From assembly GCA_030611905.1 (NCBI GenBank), contig JAUWOX010000008.1, positions 1 to 16,592 of the forward strand: DNA of 16,592 nucleotides, given 5' to 3'. Below are positions 5,740-12,723 of this stretch, piece by piece; the first letter of the stretch is position 1, and each line of letters opens with the position of its first letter. Position numbers and translations under genes: made by a program. Source of the DNA: a bacterium. Its GTDB lineage: Bacteria > Patescibacteriota > JABMPQ01 > JAQVVF01. The notes beneath the pieces were generated by a model. The model was not told the origin of the DNA and did not search any database. It was given only the letters and a program-made list of their open reading frames with translations.

Positions 5740-6204
5740 ATGTCAAACACGTTTCTTATCTTTTTCATCGTAGTTATTTTTATTTTACTAGGCTGGGTAA
5801 TTTATCTTACTTTTTTAATAAGATCTTATGTGTCTGACAAGAAACATGTTTTAGCAGAAGCAAAAGAAAAGGGCTTGGAAAATGTTTTGGACGAGCATGC
5901 CAAAGAACTTAGGAGGCTTGATACAGACATAAAGGAATTATATAACATTACAGATCAGCTTAATAAGGTAACCATGGACAGCATTACTAAGGTTGGATTG
6001 GTTCGCTTTAATCCTTTTTCTGATACTGGCGGAGATCAAAGCTTTGCTTTAGCTATGCTGGATGCTAATGATAACGGAATTATGCTTTCTAGCTTGCATT
6101 CACGAGGAGCAACTAGATTTTTTTCAAAACCAATCGTAGGGGGAAAATCTGATTATAATTTATCAGATGAAGAGAAAGAGGCTATTGAGAAGGCGCGGGA
6201 ATAA
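5740..6204 (+). CDS. DUF4446 family membrane-anchored protein
   Basis: A 154-residue protein with one N-terminal membrane helix (residues 4-28), a helical, likely coiled-coil part (35-75, with LRRLDTDIKELYNITDQLNK), and a conserved C-terminal domain starting at KVGLVRFNPFSDTGGDQSFA (85-104) and continuing with ALAMLDANDNGIMLSSLHSR. This combination is the signature of DUF4446, found in many Gram-positive and CPR genomes; its function is not known. The start at 5740 has an A-rich leader without SD. Bactofilin follows after 37 bases with no promoter seen, so the two may be one operon; a link to a membrane-associated scaffold is a guess from this. Confidence 0.9.
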   Translation: MSNTFLIFFIVVIFILLGWVIYLTFLIRSYVSDKKHVLAEAKEKGLENVLDEHAKELRRLDTDIKELYNITDQLNKVTMDSITKVGLVRFNPFSDTGGDQSFALAMLDANDNGIMLSSLHSRGATRFFSKPIVGGKSDYNLSDEEKEAIEKARE

Positions 6205-6241
6205 AAGTCTAAAAATATTTTGTCTATTTAAATAAAAAACT

Positions 6242-6643
6242 ATGTTTAAAAAAAATGAGCAGTCGGAAGAAGTGGCATCTGAGGAAAACAATGAAACTAT
6301 CGTTGGATCTTCAGTGAAACTGGAGGGAGATTTAGTAAGCTCGGGCAATATTAGTATTTATGGGGAGGTGGCAGGAAAGGTTTTCACTGATAGAGATGTA
6401 ATAATTGGAGACTCCGCAGCGATAAAAGCCGATATAAAGGGCGATAATGTAACAGTGGGAGGAAGAGTAGAGGGAAACGTAAAGGCATCTGGAAAGCTAA
6501 ATATTACCGAAAACGGGAAAGTTTTTGGAGACATTATTGTTAGCTCTATTTCGATAAGCGATGGAGCAATGTTTTCTGGACATTGTCAGATGGGAGTAGA
6601 GGAGGGTGATACGGACAAAGAACAGGTTGAAGAAAAAGAATAA
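6242..6643 (+). CDS. Bactofilin (polymer-forming cytoskeletal protein)
   Basis: Bactofilins form non-polar filaments without nucleotides and place cell-wall or envelope proteins. The 133-residue protein has a charged N-terminal tail (1-18), then the repeating hydrophobic-Gly pattern of the right-handed beta-helix core (about 20-115): TIVGSSVKLEGDLVSSGNIS, IYGEVAGKV, VGGRVEGNVKASGKLNI, VFGDIIVSSISISDGAMFSG. An acidic tail (116-133) follows. This is the usual order and length of the family. There is no SD; the leader is AATAAAAAACT. It probably shares the DUF4446 transcript. In organisms with a wall-synthesising PBP, as here, a role in wall shape is plausible but inferred. Confidence 0.93.
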   Translation: MFKKNEQSEEVASEENNETIVGSSVKLEGDLVSSGNISIYGEVAGKVFTDRDVIIGDSAAIKADIKGDNVTVGGRVEGNVKASGKLNITENGKVFGDIIVSSISISDGAMFSGHCQMGVEEGDTDKEQVEEKE

Positions 6644-6665
6644 AATTCTAAGTTTTAATACCTAA

Positions 6666-6691
6666 CCACCTACCTACCGGCAGGCAGGTGG
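6666..6691. repeat. Palindromic repeat with GGCAGGCAGG core
   Basis: CCACCTACCT (6666-6675) pairs with AGGCAGGTGG (6682-6691) with one mismatch, around ACCGGC. The core CCGGCAGGCA is shared with the two units inserted in trmD. It is followed at 6716-6755 by AT-rich words of the type AATTTAGAATTTAGGA, also like the trmD insertion flanks. Confidence 0.65.
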
Positions 6692-6760
6692 CAGACAAGT
6701 CTAAATTTTAAACATTTGGGCCTGGAACATTTGAATTTAGAATTTAGGATTTTTTTAAAT

Positions 6761-7609
6761 ATGTATTATTTTATTTATGAATCGGGAAAATTAAGTGATA
6801 AGCAGGCTAAGCTTTTGGATATTATTACTTTAAAATTTTCTGATTTGGGAATTAACTATGATAAGGTAATGGTAAGTCCGCTTCGTACAGCGGATATTTT
6901 AGCTCATGATGCTATCTTGGAGGGCAAATATAAAGCGTTGATCGCAGTTGGGTCAGATAAAACAGCCAGTCAGGTTATTAATGCCATTGTTAAGTTAAAG
7001 TATGCTAACGATCGAATAAAAAATTGGCCGCTTTTTGGGATGGTGCCTCTGGAGAACTCTAGAGTGGCTAATGCCTTAGGCTTGCCCTATGATGAAAAAA
7101 TCTGCGGCATCCTGACCAGAAGAAAAATTGAAACTTTTGATTTGGGTCGGGCGGATGGAAATTATTTTTTAACTTCCTTTGATCTTGACATCTTGGAGAG
7201 AAAAAAATCTTTATGGGATAAGGTTGTTTCGACAGTCAAATCGTTATCCAGTCTAAAGTTGGCTAAAATAAATCTTGATGTTGATAAGACTTTTACTGTT
7301 CAAACTAAATTGTCAAATTTATCAGTAGTAAATTCTTTGAGCAACTATGATTTCGAAGGAAAAAATCAAATTAAATTATCAGAGATTAATCCAAAAGATG
7401 AGGTATTAGATTTAATTATGTTTACTGGCAACAAGGAGAAGACTAAAGAAACAGATTTAAGTTTTTTTAGAGGGAAAAAAATTAAATTTTTCTGTAAGGA
7501 AAAATTGATAATGCGCTGTGATGATCAGCCGATTAAAAAGGTGCCAGAAAAATTTGAGATCGTGCCGAAAGCAATTGAAGTTATTGTGGGAAAAAGGAAG
7601 CGGTTTTGA
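6761..7609 (+). CDS. Degenerate diacylglycerol/lipid-kinase-like protein
   Basis: A 282-residue protein whose first 110 residues follow the plan of the diacylglycerol/sphingosine kinase catalytic fold. KALIAVGSDKTASQVINAI (58-76) stands where the family has GGDGT and the helix after it, and LFGMVPLENSRVANALGLP (91-109) where it has LGIIPLGTGNDFARALGIP. The nucleotide-binding GGDGT is altered to GSDKT and GTGND to LENSR, so kinase activity is doubtful. The rest (110-282) is Lys-rich and only weakly like the beta-sandwich second domain. ATG 6761 gives the natural start MYYFIYESG; an upstream in-frame TTG at 6716 would translate repeat DNA. It stands alone, followed by a terminator. The fold is inferred from motif layout; an inactive relative that still binds a nucleotide or lipid is possible. 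Confidence 0.65.
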   Translation: MYYFIYESGKLSDKQAKLLDIITLKFSDLGINYDKVMVSPLRTADILAHDAILEGKYKALIAVGSDKTASQVINAIVKLKYANDRIKNWPLFGMVPLENSRVANALGLPYDEKICGILTRRKIETFDLGRADGNYFLTSFDLDILERKKSLWDKVVSTVKSLSSLKLAKINLDVDKTFTVQTKLSNLSVVNSLSNYDFEGKNQIKLSEINPKDEVLDLIMFTGNKEKTKETDLSFFRGKKIKFFCKEKLIMRCDDQPIKKVPEKFEIVPKAIEVIVGKRKRF

Positions 7610-7641
7610 AATAATAAAATTATTAATTATCAATCACTAAT

Positions 7642-7666
7642 AAATGCCTTGAATGAGGTATTTTTT
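7642..7666 (+). terminator. Terminator after the lipid-kinase-like gene
   Basis: AATGCCTT pairs with GAGGTATT (two G-U pairs) around a small loop, followed by T6 at 7661-7666. It is 32 bases after the stop codon. Confidence 0.65.
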
Positions 7667-7674
7667 ATTCATTC

Positions 7675-7703
7675 TTGACTTTGGAATCTAGAAATGTTAT
7701 TTT
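7675..7703 (+). promoter_or_regulatory. Predicted promoter of the 7763 gene
   Basis: TTGACT at 7675-7680, a 17-base spacer and TATTTT at 7698-7703. The -10 is weak. It lies directly after a terminator and before a gene with a strong SD. Confidence 0.45.
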
Positions 7704-7762
7704 TTATTTGGCTTGCGTTCAAGCCATTGCACTTTGGCAGCAAAGAGAACAAGGAGGGAAAG

Positions 7763-8104
7763 ATGAGCAAAGAGAAAAAGCTAATTCACGAGAATTTGTT
7801 GGAAGTGGTTGCCGATCTGATGAAAGGATTTTCTAATCTTGACGAAGAAGCTAAAATTCTTGAAATTCTGGTTCTGCGTTCACTCTGCTTAGTTTTTGAA
7901 ATATCTGAAATGAGAGTTGATCATCTTGGTGATATATGCCGTCACCTTCGGGCGACAATTAATTTTAATCTTACCGTAGGCGAAGGATCCGATGAATACA
8001 GTGATATGGCTATTCGCGTCTTGGAAAGCTGCATATATCGTTTGAAAGAAAGAAAAGAGAGAATGAAGAAGGAGGAGGAGGAGGAGCCAAAGGGATCAAG
8101 TTAA
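7763..8104 (+). CDS. Small soluble helical protein of unknown function
   Basis: A 113-residue protein that I do not recognise. It appears mainly helical: residues 7-27 (IHENLLEVVADLMKGFSNLD), 30-50 with LEILVLRSLCLVFEISEMRV, a middle part with ICRHLRATINFNLTVGEGSD, and a charged C-terminal coiled segment (90-113) ending in a run of Glu. No signal peptide or membrane helix. The ATG at 7763 is chosen over an in-frame ATG at 7694 because AAGGAGGG (7751-7758) stands at the right distance before it and the upstream part would lie next to the promoter. Like the 5375 gene and the minus-strand paralogs, it has a strong SD and its own terminator. Function unknown. Confidence 0.75.
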   Translation: MSKEKKLIHENLLEVVADLMKGFSNLDEEAKILEILVLRSLCLVFEISEMRVDHLGDICRHLRATINFNLTVGEGSDEYSDMAIRVLESCIYRLKERKERMKKEEEEEPKGSS

Positions 8105-8127
8105 AGCGAGTAAAGCTCGCTTTTTTT
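8103..8127 (+). terminator. Intrinsic terminator of the 7763 gene
   Basis: AAAGCGAG (8103-8110) pairs with CTCGCTTT (8116-8123) around TAAAG, with a T7 run at 8121-8127. It overlaps the stop codon region of the gene. Confidence 0.85.
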
Positions 8128-8169
8128 ATTTATATAGCTAGAAGTACTGCTTGATGAGTTTTACTTTTT

Positions 8170-8212
8170 TTGGCTTAAATAAGCCAACTGAATACATTTA
8201 GGCTTAAATAAG
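8170..8212. repeat. Two direct copies of a palindromic 12-base word
   Basis: GGCTTAAATAAG occurs at 8172-8183 and 8201-8212, 29 bases apart. The first copy forms an 8-bp hairpin, TTGGCTTA/TAAGCCAA (8170-8187). It lies in the stretch between convergent genes and has no T run suited to termination. Possibly a protein site; nothing more is visible. Confidence 0.4.
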
Positions 8213-8231
8213 GCGATTATTTCTATATTTC

Positions 8232-8260
8232 AACGGCTACTATCGTCGATAGTAGCCGTT
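8232..8260. repeat. Near-perfect 29-base palindrome between convergent genes
   Basis: AACGGCTACTATCG (8232-8245) is exactly complementary to the last 14 bases (8247-8260) around a single T. It stands between the plus-strand terminator at 8103-8127 and the minus-strand terminator at 8268-8292. Without a T run on either side, it is more likely a barrier to 3' decay or read-through, or a protein site, than a terminator. Confidence 0.55.
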
Positions 8261-8267
8261 AAGAACA

Positions 8268-8292
8268 TAAAAAAAACCCGCAAAATGCGAGT
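8268..8292 (-). terminator. Terminator of the three-paralog operon
   Basis: On the minus strand, CTCGCA pairs with TGCGGG (one G-U pair) around TTT, followed by T8. It begins 4 bases after the end of the last paralog gene. Confidence 0.75.
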
Positions 8293-8295
8293 TAT

Positions 8296-8694
8296 TTAGT
8301 GCAAGGTACGAGGCCGCCACTTTTTTTCGAGCTGGCAGACTGGTGAGTCTGGAGGCTCAACTGGGGCGCGATTGGTGCATTTGGCCTTGTCTTCTGGATT
8401 GGCAAGGGGCGGAAATTCAGGCTCGAGGTGCAATTCATCGCCGTCAAGCGTAATCTTGACGCCCATGAAAAAGCGAATATCGCCTTGAGGGAAATGGCTA
8501 AATAGTGGGGAGTGCGTGTACACTGCGCGGCAATGGTCTTGTCCTTGGGGGATAAAACAAAGAGGGCCGAAGGGTTCTAGAGTTCCTTCTACGATGAAGT
8601 TCTCTACTGTACCAATAACAGAGCCTCCCCATTGTTCTAATTGTTCTTTGGTCAAGGGGGCAAATCTTGTCTGCGTGCTAACAAGCGGGGCCAT
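8296..8694 (-). CDS. Unknown-family tandem paralog C (possible cold-shock/OB-like fold)
   Basis: A 132-residue soluble protein that I do not recognise and that is clearly paralogous to the next gene upstream. Shared blocks are TRFxPLT (9-15), QWGGSVIG (21-28), FFxGVxITLxGDELxLE (75-91), FPPLA-N/D-PEDKAK (94-105), APVxPxDSxVC (110-120). Central GTVENF (28-33), FGPLCFIP (42-49) and AVYTHSPLF (57-65) lie in the order of the beta strands of a cold-shock domain, where KGFGFI and DVFVH stand; the nucleic-acid-binding aromatics are not strictly kept, so this is a weak fold guess. A basic tail KKWRPR ends the protein. The GAAAGGAGG site 5 bases before ATG is a strong SD. The start overlaps the end of the previous gene by 17 bases, suggesting coupled translation. 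Last gene of the operon. Confidence 0.85.
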   Translation of the reverse strand: MAPLVSTQTRFAPLTKEQLEQWGGSVIGTVENFIVEGTLEPFGPLCFIPQGQDHCRAVYTHSPLFSHFPQGDIRFFMGVKITLDGDELHLEPEFPPLANPEDKAKCTNRAPVEPPDSPVCQLEKKWRPRTLH

Positions 8695-9115
8695 GTTTTC
8701 CTCCTTTCTGCGGGGAGATACTGGCTGAGACTAGCCACCATCCGTGTTGGAGTTTACAAACTGACGAATCTGCAGGCATAACTGGAGCTCGGGCAGAATA
8801 TTTGGCTTTGTCTTCTGGATCGGCAAGAGGTGGAAAACTATACTCAAGCTGGAGCTCATCGCCAACTAGCGTGATTTCCACGCCTACAAAGAAATTATCT
8901 GTACAAATAAATCTATCAAATAAAGAAGGGTGGACATACATGACGTTGTCCCTTTCTTCGTGCTTTCCTGGCCGGAAACAAATAGTGCCAAAAACGCTTG
9001 ACTCTCCAGGCGCAACAAAACCTTCTATTACGCCAATAACAGAGCCGCCCCATTGTTGCATTTGCGCTTTTGTCAGGGGATGAAATCGTGTAAACTGGTC
9101 AACGATTCTGGCCAT
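8678..9115 (-). CDS. Unknown-family tandem paralog B (possible cold-shock/OB-like fold)
   Basis: A 145-residue soluble protein, the closest relative of the gene after it; the two align over residues 9-120 with a single one-residue shift. Key blocks: TRFHPLT (9-15), QWGGSVIG (21-28), GVIEGF (28-33), FGTICFRP (42-49), VMYVHPSLF (58-66), GVEITLVGDELQLE (78-91), FPPLADPEDKAK (94-105). VMYVH stands where cold-shock proteins have the DVFVH motif, which is the basis for an OB-fold guess. The last 12 residues (PQKGGKHGPAC) are simply the translation of the SD site and start codon of the following gene, so the functional protein probably ends near residue 133. Strong SD AAAGGAGG, 8 bases before the ATG. 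Middle gene of the operon; 34 bases from the first. Confidence 0.85.
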   Translation of the reverse strand: MARIVDQFTRFHPLTKAQMQQWGGSVIGVIEGFVAPGESSVFGTICFRPGKHEERDNVMYVHPSLFDRFICTDNFFVGVEITLVGDELQLEYSFPPLADPEDKAKYSARAPVMPADSSVCKLQHGWWLVSASISPQKGGKHGPAC

Positions 9116-9149
9116 GGTAATTGCCTCCTTTCTGTGGGGAATTGCTAGC

Positions 9150-9611
9150 CTAGGCTGACCGCCAGACTTTTTTCTTGGCTGGCTGCCTGGGTCGGAGATG
9201 AGTCCAGGGAGTATCGACTAGCTGAAAAACTTCTCTGAAAACTTGAATCTTGGAATCTTCGGGCGTAACAGGTGCTTCAGAAATCATTTCTCCGACTTGC
9301 TTGGCTGCAGAGTCATACTTTCGAAGCTGAAGCATTTGTCCGACGAGTCTAATCTCAACCCCTTCGCATGGGGTGTCCTGAGGAAAAAATCCTCTGAATA
9401 ACGCATTATTAGTAAATAACTCTCTAGAGGGATCAAATCCTCGAGCTTTTTCGTATTCATCAAAACAGATTCCGATAGGCTGGTGAGAATTGGGCGCTGT
9501 ATAGGCAACGACTCTTCCAACGACTCTGTTCTCGCACTGACCCCAGAGTGTTTCGAAAAAGGCTCTAGTCAGAGGAACAAATTTTGTGCTTTCGGCTGTT
9601 GCTATGGTCAT
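9150..9611 (-). CDS. Unknown-family tandem paralog A (divergent member)
   Basis: A 153-residue soluble protein and first gene of the operon. It is more distant from the other two but keeps the same layout: TKFVPLT (9-15), VVGRVVAY (30-37), IGICF (46-50), ELFTNNALF (64-72), GVEIRLVGQMLQL (84-96), EAPVTPEDS (112-120). It lacks the PPLA-PEDKAK block. The C-terminus is strongly basic (LRPRQPAKKK, 139-148), which fits nucleic-acid contact but does not show it. AAGGAGG stands 8 bases before the ATG, and a near-consensus promoter lies about 45 bases upstream. The neighbours B and C share both promoter and terminator with it, so the three products are made together. Paralogy is seen in the sequence; the function is unknown. 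Confidence 0.85.
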   Translation of the reverse strand: MTIATAESTKFVPLTRAFFETLWGQCENRVVGRVVAYTAPNSHQPIGICFDEYEKARGFDPSRELFTNNALFRGFFPQDTPCEGVEIRLVGQMLQLRKYDSAAKQVGEMISEAPVTPEDSKIQVFREVFQLVDTPWTHLRPRQPAKKKVWRSA

Positions 9612-9656
9612 GGCGGGTGCCTCCTTCTTCCGGGGAATTTTTAAAGAACTTATAAA

Positions 9657-9685
9657 ATTCTAGCATTTTACATTTATTGGGTCAA
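9657..9685 (-). promoter_or_regulatory. Predicted promoter of the three-paralog operon
   Basis: On the minus strand: TTGACC (9685-9680), a 17-base spacer and TAGAAT (9662-9657). The leader to the ATG at 9611 is about 40 nt. One of the best promoter matches of the window. Confidence 0.75.
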
Positions 9686-9692
9686 GCGGAAT

Positions 9693-9720
9693 ATAAAAGG
9701 CGGAATTCTTGGATCCCGCC
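9693..9720 (-). terminator. Terminator after the class A PBP gene
   Basis: On the minus strand, GGCGGGA pairs with TTCCGCC (one G-U pair) around an 8-base loop, followed by TTTTAT. It lies between the PBP stop and the paralog-operon promoter, which separates the two units. Confidence 0.75.
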
Positions 9721-9744
9721 TCTGATAATATGCCGTTGATTTGT

Positions 9745-12663
9745 CTAGCTGAAGTTATTATTAAAACCGCTTAAATGGCTTAAGGCTTTTAACATATCCC
9801 ACAAGAAGCTAGATTTTTTATCTTTTTCCTTTTTATCTGGGGAAACACTTTCTGCACCGACTGAGAAACTGATTTGATTGCTAAAAACAGCGCGGCCGCT
9901 TTCATCTACTGCGGCGGCATACATAGTGTAAGAGCCTGATCCTGGATAGGTTACCTGGGTACTGAATGACTTGCCTGACGGTGACGAGAATTCTTGATAA
10001 ACAGCATCATTTAAAAATATCTGAACTTTCTCTAATTTTCCGGAATAGTCTGCCGAAGCAGTGACATTGACTGGAAAATCGCTTTTGTTTAAATTGCCGG
10101 AAGCTGAAGAATTAAGAGAAACCGAAGAGACACGATCTACTTTGGTGGTGATGGTGACAGATGAGTCGGCCCTGAAACCAACCTTGTCAGTAACGCGAGC
10201 CGTAATGGTATGGGTGCCGCTGGCAAACTGGCTAGCAATGAAGGTGGCTGAATAAGGGGCAGAAGAAGCGGAGCCGACAGAAGAACCATCTACTAAGAAA
10301 TCAACGCTCTTAACACCATTGGGGGCCTTAACATCAGCGGAAATAGTAACTGAACCTTCTTTGATTAATTCGCCATCTGAAGGACTGGTAATGCTAATCT
10401 TTGGTTTTTTATCCGGGTTGCAAACATCAGTCGTTTCAGTCGGAATTTTATCTAGCCCCTTGAGGTCTTTAGTGGCCCAAGCTTGAACTGGTCCTTCCCA
10501 GCGATTGTATTGAGGGTCTACGGCCGGGTTGCTGGGCTTGGGACCGCGGGGATCATCTTTTTCAACATAGTATAAAATGCAGTGAGCTTCACGGAAGGTG
10601 ACTTCTTCAACATCTTCGGGCGGGCAATCGTCTGTGGCTAATTTTTTAGTTGTTTTTTCTATCTTTAAGGTTTTTTCAACGACTGACTTGCCATTAAGGA
10701 CGGGCTTGTCTGTTTTGATAGGTTCGTAGCCGGGAAATTTTTCTTCTTCTGTGCCTTCAAGAGCTTTTTCCATAAAAGAATGCCAGATTGGCGCGGCGGC
10801 TTCAGCGCCAGCGGCACCTTCGCCCATTGGCGAGTTATCATTGTTGCCTGCCCAGGCGCCGGCTGCTAGGCTCGGAGTGTAGCCAACAGTCCAGGCATCT
10901 CTATATTCTTCAGTAGTACCTGTCTTAACAGCAACCTGACGATCGCCGACAGATAAATTGGGAGAATAGCCAAAGGTCCCAGATCGAGCATTTTTATCAG
11001 ACAGAATGCTATTTATTTGTCTAGCAATTTGATCGTCTAAAACTCTTTTTTCATCACTCTTCTCTTCTTCAATGGTTTTTCCTGACTTATCAACTATTTT
11101 TAAAATGGCCTTTTTGTCATTCTTTTGGCCGTCATTGGCAAAGACACTAAAGGCGGCAACTTCTTCTAATAATTTGACTTCGCCGCCACCAAGGACTAGA
11201 GATAGCCCGTAACGATCCGGACCATTGAGAGTAGTTATGCCCATTTTCTTGGCTAAATTCAAAGTATTATTAAGACCGGCCAAATATAGAGTTTTTACAG
11301 AGGTGATGTTTAGAGAATTGGCCAGGGAAGTTCTCATGGTAACCGGGCCACTAGCTTTTTTGTCATAGTTTTCTGGCTTGTATCCATTACCAAAGTCGGT
11401 AACTAGATCAAAAAGGATTGTATCGGGAGTATATCCTTCTTCAAACGCAGCAGCGTAAGCAAAGGGCTTAAACGACGATCCTGGCTGACGATAGCGGAGG
11501 GCAACATTAACATTGCCATCGTTTTCTTTATCCCAATAGTCTTTTGAGCCCTGCATGGCTAGGATTTCACCATTTTTGGGATCGATAGCAGTTAACGCGG
11601 CATTGCCAGCATTATATTTAGTATTTCGGGCAACTCCTTCTGAGACAGCCTCCTCGGCAAATCCCTGCATTTCCATATCAAGGGTAGTATATATTTTAAA
11701 ACCACCTTCCTGCACGGCTCGTTCGCCAAATTTTTCAACCAACTGGTCTTTGACATACATGACAAAATGCGGAGCTACAATTCCTTCTCTCTTTTCAATA
11801 AAGGCAATCTTTTCTTCTTTGGCACTATCTGCTTCTTCCTGCGTGATGAAATCATCGTCTACCATTCTATCTAGCACCCATTCTTGCCTGACCTTAAGGT
11901 CATCAGTATTAGCGCCAAAAGGCGAATAATATGTTGGGGCTTGAGGAAGAGAAGCAAGTGCTGTTGCTTCGCTTAGCGTTAAGTCCTTGGCTTTTTTGCT
12001 AAAAAATGTCTGGGCAGCAGATTCAATTCCATAGGCACTTGATCCATACGGAATTTCGTTTAAATACATTTGCAAGATGTCGTCTTTGGAGTAAATCATT
12101 TCTATTTCAACAGAAAGGATCAGCTCTTTTATTTTTCTAGTGTAGGTTTTTTCTGGCGTCAGGACTGCATTTTTGACTAGTTGCTGGGTGATGGTAGATC
12201 CTCCCTGCCTGTCACCCTTTTTTACATTTCTGAATATGGCACGAGTAACTCCCTGTGGGTCAAAGCCAAAATGTCTATAAAAATTTTTATCTTCCGCCGA
12301 AATAGTAGCATTGCGAGCATATTCAGATATCTCATCTAAAGGGACTAGGGTCCTTTTTACATCGCCATGAACTTCGTATAGCAAAGTTTCGCCAGTGCGG
12401 TCGTAAATTTTGGTAGACTCTTCAATGTTTCTAGAATTAACCCGGCTTGGTGAAGGGAGGTCTTTAGCATAATAGGCGAAAACACCGCCAAAAATTAGAA
12501 AAACAACAGCAATGGCAATCGCTAAGGCGATTACTATTTTTCTTTGCCGTTCTTTTTTGCTCTTGTTGTTGTTTTTTGGCATTTTTTTGGATTTTGAGAA
12601 GGTTTTTATTACTTTTTTGTCTTGTTCCGGCTGCTGCTTGATTATTTTATCAAAGTCTGTCAT
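9745..12663 (-). CDS. Class A penicillin-binding protein with two C-terminal Ig-like domains
   Basis: Bifunctional peptidoglycan synthase (PBP1a type) acting outside the membrane: it polymerises lipid II into glycan strands and cross-links them. Of 972 residues, 1-42 are a basic cytosolic tail and 43-65 a membrane anchor. The glycosyltransferase (GT51) domain shows EDKNFYRHFG (catalytic Glu 124), GGSTITQQLVKN (154-165) and RKIKELILSVEIE. The transpeptidase shows SSFK (catalytic Ser 396), SLN (450-452) and KTGT (580-583), so both active sites look intact. After a linker come two Ig-like beta domains (about 754-841 and 846-937: ISITSPSDGELI... and VSSVSLNSSASG...). Such tails are known in some Gram-positive and CPR PBPs and may bind wall or surface partners. 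The start at 12663 has no SD. The gene is divergent from dnaA and has its own promoter and terminator. Confidence 0.95.
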   Translation of the reverse strand: MTDFDKIIKQQPEQDKKVIKTFSKSKKMPKNNNKSKKERQRKIVIALAIAIAVVFLIFGGVFAYYAKDLPSPSRVNSRNIEESTKIYDRTGETLLYEVHGDVKRTLVPLDEISEYARNATISAEDKNFYRHFGFDPQGVTRAIFRNVKKGDRQGGSTITQQLVKNAVLTPEKTYTRKIKELILSVEIEMIYSKDDILQMYLNEIPYGSSAYGIESAAQTFFSKKAKDLTLSEATALASLPQAPTYYSPFGANTDDLKVRQEWVLDRMVDDDFITQEEADSAKEEKIAFIEKREGIVAPHFVMYVKDQLVEKFGERAVQEGGFKIYTTLDMEMQGFAEEAVSEGVARNTKYNAGNAALTAIDPKNGEILAMQGSKDYWDKENDGNVNVALRYRQPGSSFKPFAYAAAFEEGYTPDTILFDLVTDFGNGYKPENYDKKASGPVTMRTSLANSLNITSVKTLYLAGLNNTLNLAKKMGITTLNGPDRYGLSLVLGGGEVKLLEEVAAFSVFANDGQKNDKKAILKIVDKSGKTIEEEKSDEKRVLDDQIARQINSILSDKNARSGTFGYSPNLSVGDRQVAVKTGTTEEYRDAWTVGYTPSLAAGAWAGNNDNSPMGEGAAGAEAAAPIWHSFMEKALEGTEEEKFPGYEPIKTDKPVLNGKSVVEKTLKIEKTTKKLATDDCPPEDVEEVTFREAHCILYYVEKDDPRGPKPSNPAVDPQYNRWEGPVQAWATKDLKGLDKIPTETTDVCNPDKKPKISITSPSDGELIKEGSVTISADVKAPNGVKSVDFLVDGSSVGSASSAPYSATFIASQFASGTHTITARVTDKVGFRADSSVTITTKVDRVSSVSLNSSASGNLNKSDFPVNVTASADYSGKLEKVQIFLNDAVYQEFSSPSGKSFSTQVTYPGSGSYTMYAAAVDESGRAVFSNQISFSVGAESVSPDKKEKDKKSSFLWDMLKALSHLSGFNNNFS

Positions 12664-12723
12664 AAATTTAATGTTATTTTTTGGATTAGTATGTTATATC
12701 TTTTATTTAAGCGTATCAACTAC

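Noticed and set aside
6716..6760. TTG start that lengthens the lipid-kinase-like gene
   Set aside because: It would translate AT-rich repeat DNA; ATG 6761 gives the hydrophobic strand expected at the N-terminus.
7694..7762. Upstream ATG that lengthens the 7763 gene
   Set aside because: It lies within the predicted -10 region and has no SD, while ATG 7763 has a very good one.
8516..9520. Open frames opposite or overlapping the three paralog genes
   Set aside because: They are shadows of the paralogs; they lack SD sites and are not similar to each other in the way the minus-strand products are.
11555..11929. 124-codon frame opposite the PBP gene
   Set aside because: The minus-strand frame has all PBP motifs; the opposite frame is low in sense and has no start signal.
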